This document shows, in pieces, positions 9,201-15,759 of a stretch of 49,570 nucleotides of DNA. Location of the stretch: positions 1 through 49,570 of the forward strand of contig CBDUYN010000061.1 in the NCBI GenBank assembly GCA_965371445.1, in the 5' to 3' direction. This DNA comes from DASWIG01 sp965371445. GTDB taxonomy: Bacteria > Acidobacteriota > Thermoanaerobaculia > Multivoradales > J023. Both the position numbers and the translations under genes were made by a program. The notes under the pieces are model-generated. The model was not told where the DNA came from. It searched no databases and saw nothing but the letters and a program-made list of their open reading frames with translations. Positions within the stretch are counted from its first letter, which is position 1; every line of letters starts with the position of its first letter.

Positions 9201-12200
9201 GGCCGACGGCTCGTATCGGTTGGCCAAGCTCGACGGATCTCAGCAATTGTTCAGCGCCGATGGCCGCCTGCTTGAGGCTCGGGACGCGAACGACAACACC
9301 CTGACCTACACCTACGATGGCGCGCAAAGACTGACCCGTATCGCGGCCTCCGACGGCCGGGCCATCGACCTGAGCTACGACGCTCAAGATCGCATTGTCA
9401 GCGCTTTAGGCGCCGGTGGGCGGCAGGTCAGCTACGGCTACGATGCTGCCGGCAACCTTTCGACGGTGACCAATACAGCCCAGCAGACTCGCACCTACAC
9501 CTACGATGCCGATCACAATCTGAGGCTCGTCGTCGACGCCGACGGCGATACGGTCTTCGAGGCCACCTACGACGACTATGGCCGCGCCCCCACGCGGCGC
9601 CTCAGCTCGGCCGCCAACCTTGACGTTGCGTACGATCTGGAGCAGCGGCTTACCACCCTGACCGATCCTTTCGCCAGACAAATCACCCAGCGCTTCGACG
9701 AGCAGTATCGGCTCAGCGAACGAGTCGACCCCCTCGACCATGTCCTGAAGGTCAGCTACAACGGAGACTTCGGCCCCGAAACGCTCACCGATACCGAAGG
9801 GGGCGTCACCCAGATGTTCTACGATCAAAGCGGCCAGCTTGCGATTGTGATCGATGCGGCCGGCAACACGAGTGAGCTCTTTTACGACTACCGCGGTCGC
9901 CTTGTCGCGATCCGCGACCCTGAAGGGCTTGAGACAGCCTACGCATACGACGAAAACGACAACCTGATCACCGTCTACCATACGGTGATCCTGCAACAGG
10001 ATGAAAACGGGTCTCTCACCGGATTCTCTTATGATCCAAACAACGTCACGTCTTTTACCTACAACCCCGACGGCACCCTGGCGACGGTGACCAATCCTCT
10101 GGTCCACACGGGTGCCTTCGCCTACGAGGCCAGTGGCTTGCTGGATACCACCACTTCCCCCACGGGGCTGGTCACCGATCTCGGATACGACAGTCGCTCG
10201 CGTTTGACGTCGTTCGGCCTCGGCGGCAGCCCTGTAGCCTTCGCTTACAACGACGCGGATCAACTCATCGGGTTGACGAACGCGGCTGGTAGTGTCGGTT
10301 TTTCCTATGATGCCAATGACAGGCTCACTCAACTTACCGATGCTCAAAACAACGTCACCAACTTCACCTACGACGCCGACGGCAACCTTACATCCGTCGA
10401 GGACGCTGCGCTCCGGACGACCAGCTACGCCTACGACGCCCTCGGCAACCTGACCGCGGTCGACCTGCCCAACGGCACCCGCAACGAGTACGAATACGAC
10501 GAGCTCGGACGCCCGATCGTCACCTTCGCTGGCGTCGGCGCTCCCGTCCCCGACCTCGGCGTCGTCACCGACGCCCTCGACTTCGGCAGCGTCGGCCTCG
10601 GCGACTCCGCGACCCTGCCGCTCAACCTCTACAACCTCGCCAGCGTCGCCCTGACGATCTCCGGCGTCACCGTCTCGGCCCCCTTCTCGACCGACTTCCC
10701 GGGCGCGACGACGATCGACCCCGGCGATTTCCTCACCGTCAACGTCACCTTCACCCCGACCGCCGTCGGCGACGCCACAGCCGACCTCACGATCACGAGC
10801 GACGATCCCGACGACCTCGTGCACCTCGTGGCGCTCTCGGGCGTCGGTACCGTCAAGGTGCTCAACTTGACCGCCACGCCGGCCGGCGACGGCATCGAGC
10901 TGGGCTGGGATCCCTTCGATCCCGGTAGCGGGACCTTCCTCCACTTCAACGTCTTCCGCAGCACGAGCCCGATCGGCGACGACGTCGGCGGTCTCGTCCC
11001 GATCGACGAGTCGCTCACCGACTCGAACGCGACGAGTTTCGTCGACCGCACCGCCGAGCCCGGCACGAGCTACTACTACGCCGTCACGCCCGAGTTCACC
11101 GACTTTGCGCCCACCGCCGTCGACGCCGTCGGCCCGGTAGCCCATTTCACCGCCTTCGACGTCCTTTCGCCGGAGACGCCGCTCGCCTCGAGCGCGAGCG
11201 ACGAAACCCGGCCCGCCGTCGCCTACAACTCGAGCGACGACGAATACCTCCTGGTCTACGAAAAGGACGCCGGCACCCACCTCGACGTCCTCGGCCAGCG
11301 CATCGACGCCGACGGGTCGTCCCTCGGCTCGCCGTTCAACGTCGCCGCGAGCTCCCTCACCGAACGCCGCCCGCGGCTCGCCTACAACTCGACGGCCAAC
11401 AACTACCTCGTCGTCTTCGAGGAGGACTTCAACGGCGACGGCAGCAACTACGTGGTCTACGGCCAACTGCTCACGGCGGCCGGTGCCCCCAGTGGCGGCG
11501 CCTTCTTCGTCGGCGGCTTCACGCTCCACGAGACGAACCCGGAGATCGCCTACAACTCGACCGGCAACGACTACCTCGCCGTCTGGGAGATGGACGGCGA
11601 CGTCGACGGCAAGCTCGACGTCGTCGGCCAGCGGATCAGCGCCGCGGGCACCAAGTCCGGTGGCGCCTTCTTCGTCGGTGGCATCTCGGTGGGCGGCACG
11701 CCGGTCGTGGACCAGAATCCGCACCTCGTCTACAACGCCACCGGCGACGAATACCTCACTGCCTTCGAGGTCGACGTCAACGGCGACGGCAGCGACTTCG
11801 ACATCCTCGGCGTCCGTCACAGCGGCGCCGGAGCCTACTTGGGCGGACCGTTCTTTCTTGGCAGCACCGTCCACGCGGTGAGTGGCGCGGATCTCCAGGA
11901 CAAGAACCCTTACGTCGGCCACGACTCGGGCAACGACGAGTACCTGACCCTCTGGGACGTCGACGTCGCCGGCGACGGCAGCAACTGGAGCGTCGCGAGC
12001 CAGAAGACGGACACGACCGGCGCGCCGAGCACGCTCCTCGACGGCTTCCTCGTCGTCGTCGACACGGCGGCCCAGGAGCGGAACGCGCGCCAGGTCTACA
12101 ACCCGACGGCCGACGAGCACCTGCTGGTCTGGGAGGAGTCCTCGGCGGGCGATCCGCGGATCCTGGCGCGGCGCTACTCCCTCACCGACACGAGCCTGCT

Positions 12201-14493
12201 CTGGGGCGGCGTGCTGGAGGTGGCGAGCGGCACGGCGAACCTGCGCCAGCGTCCCGACGGTGCCTTCAACAGCGCCTCAAACGAGATGCTCGTCGCCTGG
12301 GAGTCCGACACCGGGAGCGGCGTCGACGTCGTGGGGAGCCGGCTCGGCAACGTTGCCCCGGTGCTCGACGTGAGCCCGACCTCGCTCGACTTCGCCGCCG
12401 CCACGACGGGTCTCGGCCTCACCGTCTCGAACACCGGCACGGGCCACCTCGACTGGGTGGCCAACGGCGACGAACCGTGGCTCTCCGCCGCGCCGGCCTC
12501 GGGGAGCACGCTCACGAGCGAGGTCGTCACGGTCTCGGTCGACCGCACGGGGCTCGTGCCGGGCGTCTATGCCGCCACCTTGAGCGTCAGCTCGAGCGGC
12601 GGCGACACCGACGTCCCCGTCGCCATGACGGTGCCCAACACGCCGCCCGATGCGCCAAGCTCGCCGCACCCCGCCAACGGCGCCGCCAACCAGCAGGCGC
12701 CCGACGGCAGCCTCGACCTCACCCTGAGCTGGCAGTCGGCCGACGCCAACGGCGACCCTCTCACCTACGACCTCTACTTCGGCACCGACGCGGCACTGGT
12801 GGCGGCCGAGGACCCGAGCGTCCGACTCCACCAGGGCCTCACCGCGGCGAGCGCGACGCTTTCGGGGCTCGACTTCCTAACCTCCTATGCCTGGCGGGTC
12901 GTCGTCTTCGACAGCCGCGGCGGCTCGACTTCGGGTCCGACCTGGAGCTTCGTGACGGCGGCGATCCCGGCACCGCAGCTCTTCGAGCTGTTGCCCGATC
13001 CGAGCAACTTGCCGCGTCCGGTGCTCGCCTGGCAGGCGGTGGCCGGAGCCTCGGGCTACGACCTGCAGGTCGACGACGATCCGTCGTTCGCCTCGCCGCT
13101 CGTCGACGTCAGCGGCCTCGCGACGACGAGCTTCACGCCGTCGTCGGACCTGCCGGAGGGCGAGCTTCACTGGCGGGTACGCAGCCGCGACGGCAACGCC
13201 CAGCCGGGCCCCTACTCGGCCGTCGACGCGTTCACCGCCGACCGGACGCCGCCGCCGGTGCCGTCGCTCGTCGCTCTCGTACCCGATCCGACGGGCGACG
13301 CCCGCCCGCTTTTCAACTGGGACGTCGTCGCCGGGGCCGCCTCCTACCGTCTCCAGATCGACGACGAGGCGTCGTTTGCGACGCCGCTCGTCGAGGTGAC
13401 CCTCGGCGCGACGAGCCACGAGCCTGCCGCGAGCCTGCCTGAGGGCGATGTCTACTGGCGCGTGGCGAGCCGTGACGCAGCGGGCAACCAGAGCCCGTAC
13501 TCGGCCGCCGACACGTTCACCCTGGACCTGACGTCGCCCCCCGCGGCGACGGGCCTGGCGGTGATGCGTTCGGGCGGCGACGCCCTTCTGAGCTGGAGTC
13601 CCTTCCCCGTGCCGCCGGCCGACTTCGACCATTGGAACGTCTACCGTTCGTCGTCGCCCTTGACGAACGTGAGCGGCATGGTGCCGCTCACGAGCTCCCT
13701 CACGAACGCCGCCGTCACGGCCTACACCGACTCGACCGCGGTGCCGGGGACGGGCTACCACTACGCGGTAACCGCGGTCGACACGGTCGGCAACGAGAAC
13801 AAGGGCGTCGTCTCGGTGCTCTTGCCCTCGAACCTCGCCCCGTCGACGCCGAGCGCCGCCGCTCCGGCCGACGGCGCGGCAGGCGTCCTTGGCGCCACCG
13901 TCGGCCTCTCCTGGCAGGCGAGCGACCCGGAGGGATCGGCCTTGACCTATGACGTCTACCTGAGCACCGACCCGGCACAGGTTGCGGCGCTCGACGTCAC
14001 GGTCCGGGTAGCCCAGGACCTGACGGCGGCGGCGTGGACGGCGCCGGGGCTCGACTTCCTCACCACGTACCACTGGCGGGCCGTGGCCTTCGACGCGCTC
14101 GACGCCGGCTCCGCCGGTCCGGTGTGGAGCTTCACCGTCGGCGTGGCGGCGCCGGTGCTCGACGCGACCGCGCCGGTGGTGCCGCCCAGGCCGACCTTGA
14201 CCTGGCAAGCGGTCGCCGGCGCGGCGCGCTATCACGTCGAGATCGACGACGACCCAGGCTTCTCCTCGCCGCTCGTGAGCGATGACACGGTGACATCGAG
14301 GAGCTTCGTGCCGCCGAGCCCCTTGCCCGACGGAGAGCTCCACTGGCGAGTCCGGGCCCTTGACGCGGAGGGGCGTCCGGGTCCGTTCTCGGTGGCGGGC
14401 ACGTTCACCGTCGACTCCTCGCTCCAGATCTTCGCGGACGGCTTCGAGTCGGGCGACGTGTCGGCCTGGAGCTCGGCAGTCGGCGGCTCTTGA
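3226..14493 (+). CDS. Giant exported YD/RHS-repeat, propeller and FnIII-like protein
   Basis: The 3755-residue protein starts with a Sec signal peptide (residues 1 to about 31, ending PPASA). Approximate order: BACON-like domain 160-261; YD block A 267-675 with a degenerate RHS core 676-705; linker; BACON-like domain 803-902; YD block B 915-1313 with a clear RHS core 1314-1377 (LRSRYYDPTLGRFLTRDP); Gly/Ala-rich hydrophobic stretch 1379-1542; unknown domain 1543-1850; DUF6531-like lead-in 1875-1960; YD block C 2005-2430; ASH-like domain 2439-2542; FnIII-like domain; seven propeller repeats 2650-3040; BACON domain 3042-3135; six FnIII-like domains 3136-3730; end motif FADGFESGDVSAWSS. RHS cores normally sit near the C-terminus ahead of a toxin; here they are internal, so this is more likely a surface shell or adhesin-like protein than a classical polymorphic toxin. 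AAGGAGG precedes the ATG. Confidence 0.9.
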   Translation: MLSPSLSRAAVAHFLLATLLLGLVPPPPASAGPSIPQELVSAAELERSSPILKSAGLHRAATPPERSERPLTARALPGGPPPPKAPDTASPDAVRGRSLLRGADAPPPEPGIRRTPLAKERMLYQEVEPPRSPFDLVKHFPNEYLPPGVAFPPPGSRPAAKLRVRPSELRFALTPGGPLPVEQTLEVTSDSRRGVGFELVELPDWLAAGHRRGRASFDASVIALSVLERRVGEALTGEVVLRNTDDPEDVLRVPVHLAAFGPGEPIEPLRSYDEDGRLERLVRADGTVIDYEYDGYGQLTRVRYPDGTSVGYTYDDAGRRTSMVDGQGTTVYRYDELGRLAAVYSPGFDPVRYKWDDEDRLTALTYPHGRVVSYGYDEAGRLASVHEDAGTTVYRYGEDGRLLGQTLPNGIATEYGYDAGGRIVEVAHKNAGGELVLGFRYELDEDGRTTRTERETPDGVEVTGYVYDEAGRVTWADYPGGRSVSYEYDDLGNRLRTTEIRGADLVVTDYYYDEAGRLVQVGDETLEYDVHGNVVMRRSPGRTLEYGYDFDNRLVSFRDDEHEVFYGYDGDGRRSVESVDGETVRRGYDSSGVFGEALFDADTDGRIRRSYGYGLDRLSQSNLEGEPTLLLYDRPTRNVAAIGALSGEVVGPFAYDVFGVPVKPREEVSFLLGASPYDPTTGLLEVHGRDFDPAIGRYLTTEEPPVYRLPHGDGSRHPSATLSDRLAQVTGLSGGLPSAETPHEELSQSGPTDVVVFQSNQLPPASLSQRSEPGQMPFPKLTQFERGRSYRRPLIEKTLPALSLKPHPSYLVFAETASGLLPGSQTLEISTTTGDLLTFTLTEDLPWLSLSSTGGSAGSEPAVIVVSVDSTGLDPANGPYTGSLLLENSADSSDTHRIWVKLILLGEHAMPKLFSFNPFGLPQRVIRPDGSVADYRYDARGRLVGVAYLTGGAVQYEYDANGNRIRMTDHQGDTFYVYDNFNRLVAVFSPGLNPIEYEYDLAGHIKAITYPDLTSVTYTHDGDGRILSATSDGATVSYEYEPATGLLTRETLPSGTTADYGYDSDGNLTGVTYQDSLGQLVEAHRYTYNGNSQRTSYVRETAGGPQTTSYEYDPLLRLQRVTYPDGLVVEYGYDPMGNRLTKTVNDAGDVSVLTYRYDDDHRLVQVGDELFQYDANGRLVRRIVADKIVAYEYDFNDRLVRVDDGEEVRFVYDGDGRRIEKIYGTSHVRYVNDFNRVPSRVLIEADANYLVTKRYFYSDRRVAFSEPGDVLHLYHYSDPRKSVSAVEVNGGGLVETYDYEAFGVRRGPGPNLSPYGFNAEQLDSETGLIYLRSRYYDPTLGRFLTRDPFSGSQYAVPSFNPYAFVQNDPVNNVDRDGEIANFLIGAGLGLLSQYVQDVALNVIEGRNNSLGEIFTPTSSWESYAASAAIGAATSGLGVATRFAGGAARLTGLQATSRTASFIGGLAEGTLSGAASNSLQQGLELLTGTRQDPFSFKETLISAGTSAISGGLSNGIFPGDSFGQIAGNFAVGNAADIGFASVNPADLGGVSLNKTATLLLQIDDIAGATYDEATGQLVLFGQEDVALPEMDFNDMAVAVNSVFSGEDPGVSIDPPIVNGQMSVRYEGETAETDFGWIMFESDRVLKILSLGKDNLTGQPVGSNVPGYKSMLQRRIEVGCSSLPDSTRMWFQPKDVRLVRSADGQTMLFDVVSMELLYESKVGDQVVSDPQAAAFAAHFTQNYDLFAAEWPILRELIRLGKTVAVMKWIKDNGIPIDLSFIENYDIEFFSTPTTTPVVSTSGTSGGCTITITGGVTYRPPNEYLADDPVDPATDALRDEALSSRPSENDFLWTFQPSAATQSRFGALKASPVTALAQSFSRRRKDGNVSFREVDLNYPTAGAFRLNLTRFYDSFSDRPEPFGPGWRFLPYELRFPAAEQTFTFGAENQAFDLHARIWLADRFAEREAAYLLIGIDDDDLPLYARSGAGHLLLRLADGSYRLAKLDGSQQLFSADGRLLEARDANDNTLTYTYDGAQRLTRIAASDGRAIDLSYDAQDRIVSALGAGGRQVSYGYDAAGNLSTVTNTAQQTRTYTYDADHNLRLVVDADGDTVFEATYDDYGRAPTRRLSSAANLDVAYDLEQRLTTLTDPFARQITQRFDEQYRLSERVDPLDHVLKVSYNGDFGPETLTDTEGGVTQMFYDQSGQLAIVIDAAGNTSELFYDYRGRLVAIRDPEGLETAYAYDENDNLITVYHTVILQQDENGSLTGFSYDPNNVTSFTYNPDGTLATVTNPLVHTGAFAYEASGLLDTTTSPTGLVTDLGYDSRSRLTSFGLGGSPVAFAYNDADQLIGLTNAAGSVGFSYDANDRLTQLTDAQNNVTNFTYDADGNLTSVEDAALRTTSYAYDALGNLTAVDLPNGTRNEYEYDELGRPIVTFAGVGAPVPDLGVVTDALDFGSVGLGDSATLPLNLYNLASVALTISGVTVSAPFSTDFPGATTIDPGDFLTVNVTFTPTAVGDATADLTITSDDPDDLVHLVALSGVGTVKVLNLTATPAGDGIELGWDPFDPGSGTFLHFNVFRSTSPIGDDVGGLVPIDESLTDSNATSFVDRTAEPGTSYYYAVTPEFTDFAPTAVDAVGPVAHFTAFDVLSPETPLASSASDETRPAVAYNSSDDEYLLVYEKDAGTHLDVLGQRIDADGSSLGSPFNVAASSLTERRPRLAYNSTANNYLVVFEEDFNGDGSNYVVYGQLLTAAGAPSGGAFFVGGFTLHETNPEIAYNSTGNDYLAVWEMDGDVDGKLDVVGQRISAAGTKSGGAFFVGGISVGGTPVVDQNPHLVYNATGDEYLTAFEVDVNGDGSDFDILGVRHSGAGAYLGGPFFLGSTVHAVSGADLQDKNPYVGHDSGNDEYLTLWDVDVAGDGSNWSVASQKTDTTGAPSTLLDGFLVVVDTAAQERNARQVYNPTADEHLLVWEESSAGDPRILARRYSLTDTSLLWGGVLEVASGTANLRQRPDGAFNSASNEMLVAWESDTGSGVDVVGSRLGNVAPVLDVSPTSLDFAAATTGLGLTVSNTGTGHLDWVANGDEPWLSAAPASGSTLTSEVVTVSVDRTGLVPGVYAATLSVSSSGGDTDVPVAMTVPNTPPDAPSSPHPANGAANQQAPDGSLDLTLSWQSADANGDPLTYDLYFGTDAALVAAEDPSVRLHQGLTAASATLSGLDFLTSYAWRVVVFDSRGGSTSGPTWSFVTAAIPAPQLFELLPDPSNLPRPVLAWQAVAGASGYDLQVDDDPSFASPLVDVSGLATTSFTPSSDLPEGELHWRVRSRDGNAQPGPYSAVDAFTADRTPPPVPSLVALVPDPTGDARPLFNWDVVAGAASYRLQIDDEASFATPLVEVTLGATSHEPAASLPEGDVYWRVASRDAAGNQSPYSAADTFTLDLTSPPAATGLAVMRSGGDALLSWSPFPVPPADFDHWNVYRSSSPLTNVSGMVPLTSSLTNAAVTAYTDSTAVPGTGYHYAVTAVDTVGNENKGVVSVLLPSNLAPSTPSAAAPADGAAGVLGATVGLSWQASDPEGSALTYDVYLSTDPAQVAALDVTVRVAQDLTAAAWTAPGLDFLTTYHWRAVAFDALDAGSAGPVWSFTVGVAAPVLDATAPVVPPRPTLTWQAVAGAARYHVEIDDDPGFSSPLVSDDTVTSRSFVPPSPLPDGELHWRVRALDAEGRPGPFSVAGTFTVDSSLQIFADGFESGDVSAWSSAVGGS
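4024..10510 (+). repeat. Three YD/RHS repeat blocks (A, B, C) in the giant protein
   Basis: Block A is about 4024-5338, block B 5968-7356 and block C 9240-10510. Units follow the G-x(n)-YxYDxxGR pattern (for example YTYDDAGRRTSMVDGQGTTV). A and B align with each other from the BACON-like lead-in to the core (AAVYSPGFDPVRYKWDDEDR against VAVFSPGLNPIEYEYDLAGH), so they are a duplicated module. Block C is different and begins after a DUF6531-like segment. Confidence 0.85.
11190..12345 (+). repeat. Seven propeller-type repeats in the giant protein
   Basis: The motif [RN]PxxAYNSxxDEYLxVxE followed by D/VxGQR occurs seven times: RPAVAYNSSDDEYLLVYE, RPRLAYNSTANNYLVVFE, NPEIAYNSTGNDYLAVWE, NPHLVYNATGDEYLTAFE, NPYVGHDSGNDEYLTLWD, NARQVYNPTADEHLLVWE and RPDGAFNSASNEMLVAWE. 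Several carry a DxNGDGS loop that may bind calcium. Seven units suggest a closed seven-bladed beta-propeller. Confidence 0.75.
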
Positions 14494-14621
14494 CACGGTT
14501 CCCTACGTCGTTTTTCTAGGCCTTTTGGAGCTCGAGCCGAGCTTCCCGGGGGCTTGGAGCGTTCTGAGCGGCAGGCGAAGGCTGCCCTACACCTGCGCGC
14601 ACCGGCCGAGGGCCCCGAGGC

Positions 14622-14650
14622 TTGACTCTCCACGAACCCCTCCCTACAGT
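14622..14650 (+). promoter_or_regulatory. Sigma70-type promoter of the NCS1 permease locus
   Basis: TTGACT (14622-14627) and TACAGT (14645-14650) are separated by exactly 17 bases. The start site would fall near 14657, giving a leader of about 18 bases that contains the GGGGGA ribosome site at 14665-14670. This is one of the clearest promoters in the window, and it drives a gene that is now broken. Confidence 0.7.
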
Positions 14651-14674
14651 GGCGCGAGCTTCTAAGGGGGAGAC

Positions 14675-15614
14675 ATGCCGACAGAGATCGCTTCCGACCT
14701 GAGCGCCGAAGATCTGGCGCGGATCCGAGAGAGCCCGCTCTACAACGACGACCTGGCCCCCGTGCCGAGCGCCAAGCGGCGTTGGCGCATGGTCGACATC
14801 GCCTACCTCTGGGTCGGGATGAGTGTCTGCATCCCCACCTACATGCTGGCGAGCGGCCTCATCTCCCAGGGCATGAACTGGTGGCAAGCGATCCTGACGA
14901 TCACCCTGGGGAACCTCGTCGTCCTCGTGCCCATGGTCTTAAACGGCCACGCCGGCACGAAGTACGGCATCACCTTCCCGGTCTTCGCCCGCGCCTCCTT
15001 CGGCACGGCGGGCACCCACGTGGCCTCGGTGCTGCGGGCGGTCGTCGCCTGCGGCTGGTTCGGGATCCAGACCTGGATCGGGGGCTTCGCGATCTACAAG
15101 CTGGCGCTGCTCAAGTGGCCGGCGCTAGCCGAAAGCGCCGTGATCGGCGTCTTCAGCAACGAGCACATCGAGGTCAACGTCGCGCAGTTCGTCTGTTTCC
15201 TCCTCTTCTGGGCGATCAGGGTTGATCACCGGGCTCGTCGGCATCGTCATGATGCCGTGGAAGCTGGTGGCGGACCCGAGCGGCTACATCTTCACCTGGT
15301 TGATCGGCTACTCGGCCCTGCTCGGCCCGATCGGCGGCATCCTCGTCTGCGACTACTTCCTCGTCCGCCGGACGCACCTGAAGCTCGCGGACCTCTACCT
15401 TCACGACGGCGCCTACCGGTTTCGCGGCGGCTACAACTGGAAGGCGCTGGTCGCCCTCGTCCTCGGGGTGGCCCCGAACGTCCCGGGTTTCCTGGGCACG
15501 ATCGGTGTCGTCGAGGCCGCGCCTTTCTGGACGACGCTCTACGCCTACGCCTGGTTCATCGCCTTCGCCATCGCCTTCGGGGTGTACTACGCTCTGATGC
15601 GCGGCGAGGAGTGA
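14675..15614 (+). pseudogene. NCS1 family nucleobase/allantoin permease, centre deleted and frameshifted
   Basis: NCS1 transporters import purines, pyrimidines, hydantoins or allantoin. The first 180 residues are a normal NCS1 N-terminus (MVDIAYLWVGMSVCIPTYML, then NGHAGTKYGITFPVFARASF) ending at QFVCFLLFWAI near 15217. The sequence then switches frame into GLITGLVGIVMMPWKLVADP and continues to a normal C-terminal part (TWLIGYSALLGPIGGILVCDYF) ending at 15614. The helices that normally lie between these two points, roughly 170 residues, are absent. The join falls at about 15216-15222, and the plus-one frame runs to a stop at 15667. No purine-catabolic genes adjoin it. The promoter and ribosome site remain intact. 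Confidence 0.8.
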
Positions 15615-15759
15615 GGCGCTTGCCGAGCTTCGTCGTGATAAACAAAACGGCCTGTCGAGGACTCTAAGCAAGTAGACCACCGCCCTCCTCGTGCCCGGGA
15701 CGAGGTCCCCCCCGGCGCTTGCGCGAGTCACGGGACCAGGAACGAAAGGACCGCTTGAA

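Noticed and set aside
9406..12120. A 904-codon open frame on the minus strand inside the giant gene
   Set aside because: Its Val/Arg/Asp-rich composition with no domain pattern is typical of the complement of a GC-rich gene; the plus-strand frame has clear repeats and a signal peptide.
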